Positions 24,299-36,441 of a stretch of 64,000 bases of DNA are shown piece after piece (position 1 is the stretch's first letter; the number at the start of each line of letters is the position of its first letter). The position numbers and the translations under genes were made by a program. A model generated the notes under the pieces. That model was not told where the DNA came from. It was given only the letters and a program-made list of their open reading frames with translations, and searched no databases. The DNA is from Phanerodontia chrysosporium (Eukaryota; Basidiomycota; Agaricomycetes; Polyporales; Phanerochaetaceae). Location: positions 2,294,001 to 2,358,000 of the forward strand of contig MJGA01000003.1 of the NCBI GenBank assembly GCA_001910725.1, read 5' to 3'.

Positions 24299-25862
24299 CT
24301 AGCTAGTCTCTGCATGGGACTCCTGGGGTTGGTCCTGTGGTGCTTCCTGCGTGTGCTCTTGCTCTTGCGGCTGTTCCTGAGGCTGTTCCGCGGCCTCTTG
24401 GGGTGGAGGGGGCGGCGCAAGGGCAGTCGCGGTGGGCGTAGTCGATGGTGTAGGCATAGGCTCCTCCAGCGGCTCGGCCAGTTCGCCGATAGCTGTCTCA
24501 CCGATGATGTACCTAAGGACGTCGCTCAGGGTGATGATACCGAGAAGACGACCCTTCTTTCCGCCTTTCTTCTCATCCTCCTACGAGGGGTGTTAGCAGC
24601 CGTTATCACACAACGGGGAAGCTGTGATACCTCGCCCTCGACCACTACTAAGCGGTGTACTCGCCGTTTCTTGATCAACTGCATGAGGGTTGCCAGGGAA
24701 TCAGACGCGGTGCAGATGACGACTCCAGGGAAATCTGGAGAGCGTTGATTGAGGGCTTCTGAGACGGTCAGGTCGAGTGCCTGATACGCTCCAAGGCGGA
24801 CGAGCGTCTGAAAGAGTTCAGCAAGAGATAACATGTGTATGGGATGGCACTTACAATGACGTCGACGGTCTCGTACAGGTTGACGACGATCCCGTCCTCG
24901 TCCACGATGGGCACGGCAGAAATACCACGCTCAGAGAACATGTGCACAACATCAAAGACTGGTGTTGTCATGCTAGCGGTAGATATAGGGTAGAATGGGT
25001 TTCCATCTGGGCTGTTCTCTGCAGCTGGTGGCCAGCTCGCGACGTAGGTGCCGATGCCGAGCTTGCGCAAGGCATGTGCAGCATTGTGATCTCCCTCGCG
25101 CACTATACAGGGAACATGAGTTTGCAAGTCATGGAGGAAAGAGCAGAACTAACATTGATAGAGATGAACTTCAGCAGGCGGTACTGAGTGAGCACCGAGA
25201 CAATGACTTCGTGCCCCGTCTCTGAGTCATTGTCGAGCAAGGGTAAACGCCGTGCATGAGTTTGTATGAGGCGTTTGGAGGCTTCGTAAAGCGTGGCAGA
25301 GGGATGCTCTCTGAGCAATGGCGGGGGCTCTACGCCCAACTCCTTCTCGATCTCTATTGAGAGCACGTCAGTTGGACGACTAGTATACATAGGGTGAGAC
25401 TCACCTCGCAGAGACTCCAACCGCAAGTTCTCTACGTCGGCGGCAGCGCCCTCATAGGTGGAAGATTTGTAGTAGTATTGAATCAGATGTATAATATCTG
25501 AGACGGTGAACATGCCCGCGAAGCGTGATTGCTCGCTGTTCCAGAGGGGCGCAGACACAACGCCTGAGGGTGGATGGCCGATGAGATCAGTCGCATGGCA
25601 GCATAAGGCTGTACGCACCGTTGGACAGCAAACACTGCAGGGCCTTCCTGACCTCGAGCTTGGCATCGAGGACTATCATCCGAAAGCTGACTGGGAAGGA
25701 ATCATAGGTAGTGTGGCCTCTGAGGTATGAACGGATGGCCTGGAGGGCGGCTTCATGGCTCTCCTGGGTAAGAGGGGGAAGATGTGATATTGCGCGTGGA
25801 CGCCTGACTGAAATTTTGCGCTTGATTTTGGGCGAGGTGCTTGGGGAAAGTGTGGTGCTCAT
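24299..25862 (-). CDS. SNF4: AMPK/Snf1 kinase gamma subunit (Snf4)
   Basis: Energy-sensing regulatory subunit with four CBS motifs. The start at 25862 gives MSTTLSPSTSPKIKRKISVR; an in-frame ATG at 25931 is an alternative. The family sequence follows: ALQAIRSYLRGHTTYDSFPV, SFRMIVLDAKLEVRKALQCL, GVVSAPLWNSEQSRFAGMFT, VSDIIHLIQYYYKSS, EHPSATLYEASKRLIQTHAR, RLPLLDNDSETGHEVIVSVL, TQYRLLKFISIN, KLGIGTYVASW, MFSERGISAVPIVDEDGIVV, NLYETVDVI, VVICTASDSLATLMQLIKKR, RVHRLVVVEGE and LLGIITLSDVLRYIIGE. A Pro/Gln/Glu-rich tail (about 50 residues, PQEQPQEQEHTQE) precedes the stop at 24299-24301 and is longer than in yeast. Divergent from the Ssh4-like gene. Confidence 0.95.
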
Positions 25863-26302
25863 CGGGAATCCGAGGTCATGCACTGGACGTGACGGTGAGG
25901 CTAGCAGCACCCGGCGCTTGCGGTGAGGCACACGCTCAAGGCTCTGCTTTGGGCAGGAGCTGTGGTTACGTAAGAAAGCGTGCTGCCTGTGTACAAAATA
26001 TTATGGTACAACGGAGAGTCTCCTCGGGCTCAGGAGGCTGCTATGGAGGCGCACACAGCTCTGGAGTCTTCGCGGCCGTGGTCCTGAGGGAAGTATTTCG
26101 AAATGCCGAGCGGAGGAGGCTCTCGGAGGATGCCGCAGGTGCCCGATGCAGGCACTGCTTACCTCTGTCCAGCCGCTCTGGCCAGCTGCGTCTCTGCGAT
26201 TACCCCACTCACGTTTTCTCTTTCTTCATCTCGCTCTCCACAGTGCTTTCTCTCTGTACTCTTACTTTGGATTTGTTTTGATTTTCACCTCTCTCTCAGG
26301 CG
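25863..26302. other. Divergent promoter region, SNF4 / SSH4-like
   Basis: 440 bases between divergent genes. A strong pyrimidine run (26215-26300, rich in TTTCTC and CTCTC) lies just before the plus-strand start, as is common ahead of fungal transcription starts. Confidence 0.5.
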
Positions 26303-28265
26303 ATGTCAGCGGAGGACGCGATACGCGTTCACAACACATGGGACGATCCACCCGACGCCGGTGCCCTTACCAACCTCCGCAAGCTCTCCAGCGTCCTGCT
26401 GTCAACTCTGCCGCCGACAGACGGCCTTTCTGACGACCTGAACCCCTCCCAGCCGACACCACCACGAGATGTTTTCTACATCCTCTTGCCTCTGCTTATC
26501 GTGCTCTCCACGTTCTTCTTCTTGCTCTTGCTCTTCCTCGTATGCGTCATCATCCTCAGGCGACGTCGCGGTATTATGCTCAGGGACCATGATGGTCCCG
26601 TAGACATGAGCAGAGAGGACCTGGTCGAAGGAGAGGGTGGCTTTGAGGGTGTAGAGTCACGCTGGCTCGAGAGTGTCAATGAGAATGAAAGGCGAATGTA
26701 TCAGCGGGCAAAGCGTATGTAGCATGCCCACTAACAAGCCACCAGACTGACGCCATACTACTGCAGAATACCAGCTCCAATACCCTCCGAATTCGCTCCC
26801 GACGGACATCACGTTGTCTCAGTTCCTGTCCATACAGGAGAAGGGCGTCTCGGCGTGGTCATTCGAACCCGACTTCGAGGCACTCAATTCTATGCTAGTC
26901 CATGCCCGCACAGAAATAACTTTTCTACCGGACCCGTCCTCCACGACGTCTGTTCAATCGAACCTACCCCTCCCCAAGCTCAACGAGGTGTACTACTGGG
27001 AGGTCAAGATGTTTGATCTTCCCACGACGACGAACGTTGCCGTTGGCCTCGCCACGAAGCCGTATCCGTCGTTCCGTCTCCCAGGGCTCAGCAGATACTC
27101 GGTTGGATACCACTCGAACGGAGACAAGTCGCACAACTGGCCATTCACTGCAACCTCATGTGGTCCCGCGTTAAAGGAAGGCGACGTACTCGGGGTTGGA
27201 TACAGACCACGAACGGGTACAGTCTTCTTCACCAAGAATGGACGAAAGTTGGAAGACGCCTATGTCGGGTTCAATAGCTACAATCTGTTCCCGACCGTGG
27301 GCGCAGATGGGCCGTGTAGCGTTCACGTCAACTTTGGGCAGTCAGGCTTCGTCTTCATTGAGGCGAACGTGAAGAAATGGGGACTAGCACCGAGCTCCGG
27401 TACACTTGCTCCTCCTCCTCCCTACGGTAGCGAGAGGGGCAGTATACTTCTTGCGGCTGGCGGAGAAGTGACGCCTTTGCCAAGCGCTGTCGGCTCTCCA
27501 GCTGGTGCATCGTCTCGTTCCCGCCGCTCTCATCGCTCTCGAAGGCCTAGGAGCGCGCTGTCTACAACTACTCCACTGGCGTCCTCTCCCCTGTCAGGGA
27601 CTCCGCTTGCGTCGCCTTCTCCTCCTGAGACCCCGCCACCACCCATAACGCCTATCGACGAGGAGTCAGATAACACGACAATCGGGCCCGGACCATCTAC
27701 TGCACGCAGATACATATCGCCTACGGACATGCCATTCCACGTCGCGCCAAACCAGAACATCCCAGCATCTCCCACGCAGGCAGACGAGTCGGTCAGGTCT
27801 CGCTCACCTTCCACGGAGTCTTCACGGTCGCGTTCTCCACTGCCACCACGAGCGCCAGGTGCGAATTTGTTCAATACGCCTCGCCGCCAACCGTTCACGT
27901 TCACTCATGCGCGGACGGGCTCGCGCTCGTCATGTTCAGGTTCTGAACTTGCCATACAAGTTCATCCTCCCCCCGAGTCCCCGATAAGTCCCGACCCGCC
28001 CACTCCAGACGTCCGGGACATCCATCTCCAGGCGCTCGCATCTTCCAACGCTGCAGCCCCGGGCACCGCAGACATTCCAGATCGCGAGCCTCCCGCATAC
28101 TCGCCTTTGGATGCCTACGCCTATCGTGATGGCGTGCAGCTGGACCTGCCTGCTGAAATCATTGCGGCAGCGTTGGAGCGTGGCACTCTCCCTCCAAACG
28201 TTATCGCGCCTTCAATCAGCTCTCGCTCGGAGAGGCGCAGCCGCCGCCGCGAGCGGCGTCCATGA
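26303..28265 (+). CDS. Ssh4/Ear1-type SPRY membrane adaptor of Rsp5
   Basis: Endosomal or vacuolar single-span protein that recruits the ubiquitin ligase Rsp5 to cargo. Exon 1 from 26303 gives MSAEDAIRVHNTWDDPPDAG, one membrane span (FYILLPLLIVLSTFFFLLLL) followed by RRRR, and ESVNENERRMYQRAK. After a short intron (about 26713-26765) comes the SPRY region: YQLQYPPNSLPTDITLSQFL, SIQEKGVSAWSFEPD, EVYYWEVKMFDLP, NVAVGLATKPYPSFRLPG, SVGYHSNGDKSHNWPF, GDVLGVGYRPRTGTVFFTKN and YNLFPTVGADGPCSVHVNFG. The C-terminal part is disordered and carries PPPYG and PPAYS, good PPxY ligands for Rsp5 WW domains. Ends RRERRP at 28265. Domain order and PPxY motifs match the family. Confidence 0.9.
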
Positions 28266-28617
28266 CACGAAGTCCCAGCTCCGGTACGTTGAGCTGTTAC
28301 CTTCTTGTGGAGCGGAGGTATGACCATTTGCTTTCATTATACTGTGTGTATGTATTTCTATATAGCGCGTAGTATGGACGTTGACTGCCGGTTTGGAATT
28401 ACTGTCACTTGTAGTACGTTTCACACAGCACTCCCCACGTCGCTTCTCACATTCATGTTCTCGCGTTTCCTGCAGCCATATTTACTCAATCTTCAGAGCG
28501 AATGTATTCAATGACTGAACGAAACTGCATTGCGGATATGAGGCGTTGAGACCACAAGCGAGATGCGTGCGGCTGATGTAAAGACAGATATGCAAGGCGA
28601 GAAGACGCAGGAGTAGG
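28266..28617. other. Intergenic: convergent 3' flanks
   Basis: 3' flanks of the Ssh4-like gene and the minus-strand membrane protein. AT-richer than neighbours; nothing else seen. Confidence 0.5.
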
Positions 28618-29163
28618 CTATGACGCAGGGAGCAAAGGCACGGAAGCCATACGAGCTGACTGTACAGTCTTCGTCTCCGTTGTGTTCTGGCGCAGAGGAC
28701 TTGGTAGGCGGCTGGCGAACGGGTGATGTGACGGCATGCTCATCGCGCTTTCAATGTCTTCAACCGCTGTCGAGTCTCTTGACAGGCTCCGCGGAGCTGC
28801 GGGAGACTTTCCTGTGATACGCATCCCGCCTGCCTCCTTTTGCCGACCACACACGAGCCACCGACGAAGCCGCGCGCGGAGACCCTTGTCGAGGACAATC
28901 CAGAGCCCGAGCGCGAATGAGACGAGGATGGCGACGAAGACCGCACCGATGATCATCTCGGGGGCCATGCGGTGCGCGTACTTGTCCAGCGCGGCGTTCG
29001 GGTCGCGCAGCGAGGGCTCGTTGTACTGGATGCTCTCCTTTGCGGTCGCTGCGGCGTTCATGATCGCGGGGCCGGGTCCTATGTTGGTTTCGCAGTAAGG
29101 GAGGATGAACGGGCAGCGCTTGGAGTCTGTCGAGTCTGTAGAGTCACGAGCAAAGAGCGGCAT
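28618..29163 (-). CDS. Unrecognised single-span membrane protein
   Basis: An uninterrupted frame of 181 residues. MPLFARDSTDSTDSKRCPFI is followed by YCETNIGPGPAIMNAAATAK (two Cys in the N-terminal part), one clear span MIIGAVFVAILVSFALGLWI near residue 70-90, a basic flank RARLRRWLVCGRQK and a Ser/Pro-rich tail. The positive-inside rule suggests the N terminus faces outside. I do not recognise the family, and no signal peptide is evident. Intronless, unlike most neighbours. Confidence 0.6.
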   Translation of the reverse strand: MPLFARDSTDSTDSKRCPFILPYCETNIGPGPAIMNAAATAKESIQYNEPSLRDPNAALDKYAHRMAPEMIIGAVFVAILVSFALGLWIVLDKGLRARLRRWLVCGRQKEAGGMRITGKSPAAPRSLSRDSTAVEDIESAMSMPSHHPFASRLPSPLRQNTTETKTVQSARMASVPLLPAS

Positions 29164-29405
29164 GGGTCGGACGAGTGGGTATCAAGAGAGCGGCGAGGCG
29201 GCCGAGCTTGCGCTGCACGAGTTGGGAGTGCAAACCGACAGTGCTGGAGAACCGCGACCGAATTGACCCACCGTCTAAATAGGGCATGTGGCTGACAGCT
29301 AGACAGGCTGACCATAAACACGGGTACCTAGTTCTATTGGCTATATTTTGCAGTCTCTGGTTTTACAGGTTAGGTGAAATTTGAATGTAGATCTAGACAC
29401 TGCGT

Positions 29406-31438
29406 CTAGGGCTCGAGACGCTTGGGGTCCCTCGGGAACAGCGACGCGCGACGGATGTTGTTCAACTTGAGGAACAACATCAGGACACGCTCGAGACCGA
29501 TACCTCCTCCACCATGTGGCGGGCAGCCCATCCTGAAGGCGTCGACGTAGGGAGTCATTGACGCGGGGTCGATGCCCTTTTCCTTCATTTTCTCAACCAA
29601 AAGCGCCGGGTCGTGAATACGTTGTGCGCCGGACAGAATCTCTTCACCGCGCATGAAGAAGTCATAAGAGTTCGACAGGGTCTACAGAACCAGTCAGCAA
29701 CACCCTTGCTCTACTGGATGAGAATCACATACTGGGTCTTCAGGGTCAGGCATCGTGTAGAAGGGACGAAGCGCCATCGGGAACTTGTCAATGATGAAGT
29801 AGTCGGTGTCGTACTTGGCCTTCACGAGGCGTCCAAGACGCTTCTCGTTCTCGGTGCTGGTACTGTGTTAGCCTGTCTCCGATATGCGTGTGCAACATCC
29901 ATTACTTACTCAATGTCATCCAAGTGCTCCCTCGGCACGCCGTCCTCGACGAGAAGGTCGACGGCTTCCCTGAAGGTCAGCCTGAGAGTGCCCTCGGGAC
30001 CATCGCGCCACTTGAACTCATCGGCCGGGAATGCTTTCCTGACAACTTCTATCTCGTTCTTGTACTGGTCGCGCAGACCTCGGAACATGTGCTTGAACAG
30101 GTCGTCCAGCAGTTCCATAACTTCATGGTAATGTTCCTCGATGGCCATCTCGAGATCGAGACCGATGAATTCAGTCATGTGCCGATGGGTGTTCGAGTTC
30201 TCCGCACGGAAGACAGGGCCAATCTCGTAGACACGCTCAAAGTCCGCCGCAATGGCCATCTGTTTGGCAAGCTGTGGGGATTGGGCAAGGAAAGCACTGC
30301 CTGTGTTCGACCGATCAGAACGTGGGCGGGCGAGATGCGGACTACACGCATACCCTTGAAGTAGTTGACCTTGAACACCGACGCTCCGGACTCCGTCGCA
30401 GCGCCTTGCAACTTTGGACTATGAATCTCAATGAACCCCTTGGAGTCCAAGAAGTCGCGGAAGAGGTGACCAATAGCGTGCTGAAGCTTGAAGACAGCCT
30501 GGTTGGTCTGAGTCTGTACGCAAGGCCATGAGCGGACTATTCTTCATGATGCGAGTAATACATACTCGAAGATCAATGACACGGTTGTCAAGACGAGTGT
30601 CAAGAAGGACGCGTTTGTATTGAACTTCTTCGTTCGAAGTAATTTCAGACTCGGGACGGTTAGCATCCTCGACTGAGAATGGCAGACGGCCGTCAAGACC
30701 GGAGACGAGGTAGATCTAGCGAAAGCGTTAGCGGGTGTCAAAGCGGCACTTCAAGAAGGCTAACCTTAGAGACGTGAAGCTCTACATCACCGACAGATGC
30801 GCTCTTGATGATCTCCGGGCTTTTCTTCACGACACCTTCAACCAAAACAATGCTCTCGTCTTGGAGACTAGCCGCCCATTTGACCATCTGCTTGCTAACC
30901 TTCTCCGGAGTCACCGTGAGGAGTGCCTGGACGGAGTCAGTGCGCTGACGCAGGTTCAAGAAGACCATCTTGTTTCCCTGAGCGCGTGAAGTCTGCACTC
31001 GGGCACGGAGGAGGACCGTCTCGCCATCCATGTTAGGGTTGAGCGAACGGATCTGCACGCGCGGGCGGCGGGGACGTGACTGAGATTGGTTGAGGGGCTC
31101 CTTGCCGTAGTTATCGACAGCATAATCCTGCGGAAACCAATGAGGAAGTGAGTGTATTGGCCAGAAACATATGGCATACTATATCGGCAGCAGCCTTCTG
31201 TGCTTCGAGCTCTTTCTGCTTGGCAGCCTTTTCGGCAGCCTTCTTTGCCTTCTCAGCCTCCTTTGCGCGTTTCTTGAGCTCGTTCTTAGACGGAACCTTG
31301 TCAGTGCCCTCGGCAGAGGGGTTGGGGGTGCTGGATGAAGGAGATACTTGTATGAGTGAGCAGTATGTAGGGAGCTATACGTAGCACGCACGTCTCCGGC
31401 ACAGTCTCAGCGACTTTAATCTCCTCAGAGTCGGCCAT
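29406..31438 (-). CDS. DPS1: Cytosolic aspartyl-tRNA synthetase
   Basis: Class IIb synthetase that charges tRNA-Asp. The start at 31438 ([11 protein letters not shown]) leads to a Lys/Ala-rich helix ([20 protein letters not shown]) typical of eukaryotic enzymes, then the anticodon-binding OB fold ([35 protein letters not shown]). Motif 1 lies in [15 protein letters not shown]; then [12 protein letters not shown], and motif 2 is [22 protein letters not shown]. Motif 3 is [20 protein letters not shown], followed by [14 protein letters not shown] and the stop at 29406. Introns near 29683-29733, 29860-29910, 30270-30310, 30513-30565, 30715-30765 and others. All exon joins checked keep frame. Divergent from aspartate aminotransferase. 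Confidence 0.96.
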
Positions 31439-31534
31439 GGTGTGGGTAAGAGGCAGGATTGCACTGCACGAGCTTGACTCGCAGAGACTTCCTATCGGCT
31501 CTGGGTCCCCTCCATCCGATCGCAGATCTCAATT

Positions 31535-31545
31535 AAACCCTAACC
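31535..31545 (+). promoter_or_regulatory. Telo-box-like AAACCCTAACC
   Basis: AAACCCTAACC with a second partial copy CTAACCCTGG about 17 bases further lies in the shared promoter between Asp-tRNA synthetase and aspartate aminotransferase. Such boxes are known in promoters of translation genes in several eukaryotes. Function here is inferred. Confidence 0.4.
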
Positions 31546-31660
31546 TACGCTTTGATTGCACCTAACCCTGGTGGTGGACTTACGCCCGCTGAGCATCAAC
31601 TGGCGGAACGGCTCGGTGTGACTCGCCCGGTCTACAGCGTTTCCCTACCACCTGGCAGCG

Positions 31661-31668
31661 TATAAAAG
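31661..31668 (+). promoter_or_regulatory. TATA box, aspartate aminotransferase
   Basis: TATAAAAG in a GC-rich setting, 55 bases before the ATG at 31716, consistent with a short 5'UTR. Confidence 0.65.
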
Positions 31669-31715
31669 CATTTCTTCATCCCGTTCGTCCTGTCCTTAAC
31701 GTCCCTACTCGCAGA

Positions 31716-33320
31716 ATGCAGGCCATTTCTCGTCCTCTCACTCGCGCTGCCCCCAAGGGCCTGCGCCGCGCCGCGGCTCTCTCTACTTGGTCCGCTGTTC
31801 CCGCAGGCCCCCCGGATCCTATTCTCGGTGCGTCTCGTTCCCCACGTTGCGTTTGGGAGTGTCGGAAGAGTGGAAGCCAGGAATCCCCCGCCCATTCAAA
31901 AGACTGCTGCAGAGCGGTCCGGAAGGGCGTCCCAGGCTACACTTCACCTGACTACCCCAGACTGTGACACGATCCCCCGCTGATTCGCGTGTTTGAAGGT
32001 GTGACCGAGGCCTTCAAGGCTGACAAGGATCCTCGTAAAATTAACCTCGGTGTCGGTGCTTACCGCGACGAGAATGGCAAGCCCTATGTCCTCAACTCGG
32101 TGAAGAAGGCCGAGCAGATCATCGAGTCTGCTGAACCCGACAAGGAATACCTCCCCATCACCGGTCTTGCGGAGTTCACCAAGGCCGCCATCAAGCTGGC
32201 CTACGGTGGCGAGAGTGCTCCCTTGTCAGGCAATGCGGTATGCAGGCTTCCGTGCTGTTAATTCCCCGCCTGATCTCTGGTTTGCAGGTTGCTGTCACGC
32301 AAGCCATCTCTGGTACAGGTGCACTCCGCGTTGGTGGCGCGTTCCTCGGCCGCTTCTACCCTCATGCAAAGACCATCTACATCCCTACTCCCTCGTGGGG
32401 TAACCATACCCCCATCTTCCGTGACTCTGGTCTCGAGGTCAAACAGTACCGCTACTTCGACAAGAAGACCGTTGGTCTTGACTTTGCCGGTCTGAAGGAG
32501 GATCTGAAGGTATGTTGAACGCTCTACCCATGTACTGGCTTCTCATTGCTTCGCGGCGTTTAGAGCATGCCTGAGAAGTCAATCATTCTTTTCCACGCGT
32601 GTGCGCACAACCCGACTGGTGTTGATCCTACTCCCGAGCAATGGAAGGAGATCTCCGACCTTGTCAAGGAGAAGCAACTCTTCCCCTTCTTTGACATGGC
32701 GTACCAAGGCTTCGCGTCTGGTGACTTCAACCGTGATGCCTTTGCTGTTCGTCACTTCGTCGAGCAAGGCCACCAGGTTGTCCTGTCCCAGTCGTTCGCC
32801 AAGAACATGGGCCTTTACGGCGAGCGTGTCGGTGCCTTCTCAATTATCACTGCCGACCCAGAGGAACGGGCTCGCGTTGAGTCTCAGCTGAAGATTATTG
32901 TTCGTCCCATGTACTCCAACCCTCCTCTTCACGGTGCACGCATCGCGGCTACCATCTTGAACAAGTCGGAGCTTTACCAGGAGTGGGAGGGCGAGGTCAA
33001 GCATATGGCGAACCGCATTATCAGCATGCGCCACCGTCTGTACGACAACCTTGTCGCTCAGGGTACCCCTGGGGAGTGGGGCCACATCAAGAGCCAGATC
33101 GGCATGTTCAGGTATGACGACCAATGTGCATACTCTTCTGCTCGCCACTGACGCCTGGTCTAGCTTCACTGGCCTCACCCAGCCTCAAACGAAGGCCTTG
33201 GCTGAAAAGGCGCACATTTACATGACTGCCGATGGACGCATCTCTATGGCCGGTCTCAACGCCCACAACATTGACTACTTCTCTGAGTCTGTCAGCAAGG
33301 TCGTCAAGGGCACCCTCTAA
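31716..33320 (+). CDS. AAT1: Mitochondrial aspartate aminotransferase
   Basis: PLP enzyme that exchanges amino groups between aspartate and 2-oxoglutarate; part of the malate-aspartate shuttle. The N terminus [20 protein letters not shown] is an Arg-rich, acid-free targeting peptide. Exons give [134 protein letters not shown], and the PLP Lys in [19 protein letters not shown]. It ends [17 protein letters not shown] then VVKGTL, stop at 33318-33320. Introns near 31828-31996, 32236-32287, 32512-32564 and 33111-33163. Full family length. Confidence 0.96.
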
Positions 33321-33674
33321 AAAGCTCGGATGCGGGGTCTTGGCGCTTACATGTACTAGATGGGTTATAGAGCCGCTGACAGCAGCTTTTTGCCTCCAAG
33401 TCCTTGGCGGCGGCGATGATAGTATTTACCTAATATTCCCGTACAGTGTCCACCCATTTACATCAATGGAATCGTCGACGATTATACCCCAGAGCCCGCG
33501 GTAGTTCAGGTCTGTCTCGGTCGGTCTACGGCCTACGGCCGCGCTTTGTGGAGGGTGTCTCGGAAAGGAAGGTAGCGTACATCGAAGACATGACCGACGC
33601 TAATCGAAGCACTCCCCGTCAAGCCGTTGACGGCACAGGATGTGGTGTCTACCTCTTGCTTTCGGACCACCACC
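33321..33674. other. Intergenic on the plus strand
   Basis: 3' flank of aspartate aminotransferase and promoter of the Ser-rich gene. An open frame runs through the right part without an in-frame conserved sequence. Confidence 0.4.
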
Positions 33675-36441
33675 ATGTCCTTTGCGAGCTCGTCGTTGCG
33701 CTGGCGACGTCCCGACCGCAAGTCGTCCACGCCCTTCCTCCCTGGCGCATGGCCGGATAACTCCTCGACGCAAGATACGTCTCTACCACAGGATGTCTCG
33801 AACCACCCTCTGGGTCAGAACTGCTTCACGCAGCCCCTCCGAAACCTCGACCATGTCACAGATTTTCATCGACGTTTGTCGGAATCCCTCAATTCGCGCC
33901 CGACTATCGCGTCGCCGTCATTGGTGACCCCAAGCATATCGTATGCTTCCTCTATCACAGAAGGAGCCGTACGTATAATTTTTCCAGGTCCACGTCTGCT
34001 CGCTCACGAACTATGCAAGTCTAATACCGCTCTCTCCGCCCTGCATACACCGGAGACACTTTCTCCTAACGAATCGTTGTCACCAGTCTCCAAGCAGTGT
34101 CCGTCCTCCTGGCGTAGTGTTTCTCGATCGCCACGGCGAAGATCGCTTCGGAATGTCCGTCCGTGGCACAATGAAGTGCCATCTCTCAATGGAGATCTGC
34201 AACTCGCCCCAGACACTGGATCTGCCTCCATTTCGCCCCCAATACGCTTGCCGCTCTCCTTGCCGACAGACACGCTCACGTTCTCTCCTGACTCCTTAAA
34301 TTCCTACTTCAGCACGTCTGAACACTTTTCCCACTTCAGCTCTCCCGAACCGCTGCCTTCGGTACCTACTTCCTCAAACTCCGTTTCTCCGGAGCTCCCA
34401 CCGATCTCCGTGTCAACAGACTTCGCGAAGAGCTTTTTCCCTATTCTCGCTCAAGCCTCTCAAGGCGAACTTGAACGCGACATGCCGAGGAGGGACGTAC
34501 GTGGATCGAATGCGGATTCTCCCGTCCTGCCCTCAGACGACGACCCAGAGCATGATGTTGAAGCCGAGCCATACCATATCTCCCCAGGCAGACGTCGCAT
34601 GGCTCAGGAACTTGTCCCCAGTGCTGCAGAAATGGACGCCTTTGCTATGTCAGCCGACCGCGTCTCCGACGCCAGTTCCACGCATTCGATCCCGACATCT
34701 TTCGTCTCCGATTTAGCTACAAGCTTTGCCAGGAATGACCATTCGATCGGCCGGGCCGCTCGGGTACATGTCTATGGGCAGTCATCTCCTTCGCTCAATT
34801 CATCCGTAGAGATGATTCACCTGCTGGATGTCGACGAGTACCCGGGAGAAGGTCCAGGGCTCCAGCACTCCCGTGATAACGTGCACCTGCCGCCTAGGAC
34901 GATGTCTCCGCGCGGCAAGCGTGTCTCTACGGTTATCGTTGGGGCGCCAGCTAGGAGCAATCATGGCTCCAGGACGAGTCCCTTTGCGAAATTCAAAGCA
35001 TTTGGAGCGAAACTTAAGCAGGCTTTCAGCATGAAAGCCAGGCAGCCAAGCTCGGGTATCGGCGTGACGACCACGACCGCCGTAACGGAAATCGAATACA
35101 AGTCGGTAAGAGACCATTGTACAATTATCGACGGTCATGATTGAGATATATTTGCGCACAGGAACACCCTATCCCTGCCCCAAAGTGTAGACGGAAGAAC
35201 AAGGACCTGCTGTTGCGGCAGCAACATCGCAAGTCGATGCCAGTCTCTACACATGAGGACCGAGTATTCTATGGTCAACGTCGACCATTCCGGCCCGTCT
35301 CGTTCCTGTCCGTGGATCCTGGTCCACGTTCCAAGCCATCGTTCTCTGCGAGCGATGATGTCCAATCCACGGCGGCACCTTGGATTTCTAGACAGCCGCG
35401 ATCCCGGTCTTCACTCCTCCTGGTACCTGACTCTTCTGCCGGCTCTGCTTCGTCGAACATCGCACTTGGTCATCATCCACGCCAAAATTCTTTGCGCGCT
35501 CGAAGCAAGTCGTCCCCTGCCATGTCCGGGCTAAGTTCTGCCTCCGGGCCTGTCCCGCTACCGGGGACTTGAACAAGTCTCGTCTGGCGGCGCTGAAGAA
35601 TACTGTACTACCGCATCCGCCTCTGCCGGAGATCGAGGGTGACCATGCCCCTTACCAGCCACCGGATGAATATTCTGGGATTGGACGTGGTCGTCATTCC
35701 TTACAGCATTCACATGCACGTCCACAAGCCACATACGAACCCAGACATAGCGTGCCTACACCTCCGACGACCAGGAACCTGGAGGTGATCGAGCGCAACA
35801 CTAGCGATTCCCTTCAACCTCGTCTCCCCACAAACCTGCAAAGCAATAGCGCCACTTCAACTGTTCGGGCGTGCAGGCACTCGCTAGACACCATCAAACG
35901 GAAGAGTAGTGACTCTCAAAACTCCAAGAGGCGATACCGAGGATTTTCTTTTACCAAGCGATCCTCAAAAGTTCTCGCCAGTCCTGCCACTCCCGTTCCT
36001 AGCTTGCCATCTGATCTTACGAGAGATGGCGCGCGATCCGGGAGGACGTTGAACGCTCTCCTCAAAGGATTGACTCCTCAGAAAAAGGCCGAGTACTTGC
36101 GGCACTGGCAGCAGCGTGTGGCGTCGCCCGTTGGATGTGCAGAGTACGACCCCGATATCATTCTGGATACTATGAGCTTCGCGGACATTCACGACTCTAC
36201 CGCTTCGACGACGACCATGAGCGATTCTCTGATATCGCCGGACTCTATCGACGTCCCCGTTCACGCAATCCACGTGGGCAGCCGTAACGTAGACTTCGCA
36301 GCGGCTAGCTCAACCGGGGATCTACACTCTGTTGAAGAGCATAGGCTTGCGCGCGATAAAGAGGAGCATGAAGAAGAGCGAGGATTCCTCCGAGCCCTGG
36401 GGCTTGAATTCGACCTTGTGAGGGCTACGGAGGAACTGTAG
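33675..36441 (+). CDS. Unrecognised Ser/Pro-rich, largely disordered protein
   Basis: MSFASSSLRWRRPDRKSSTP opens a long frame to about 35,105, dominated by Ser, Pro and Thr, with a basic patch near its end (FAKFKAFGAKLKQAFSMKAR). An intron (about 35,107-35,161) leads to PAPKCRRKNKDLLLRQQHRK. At about 35,560 the frame changes from GPVPLPGT to GDLNKSRLAALKNT with no room for an intron; one added base restores it. The second part contains RYRGFSFTKRSSKV and a probably folded helix LKGLTPQKKAEYLRHWQQRV, and ends ALGLEFDLVRATEEL at 36441. No known domain seen. A signalling or cytoskeletal scaffold is a guess from composition only. Confidence 0.65.
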
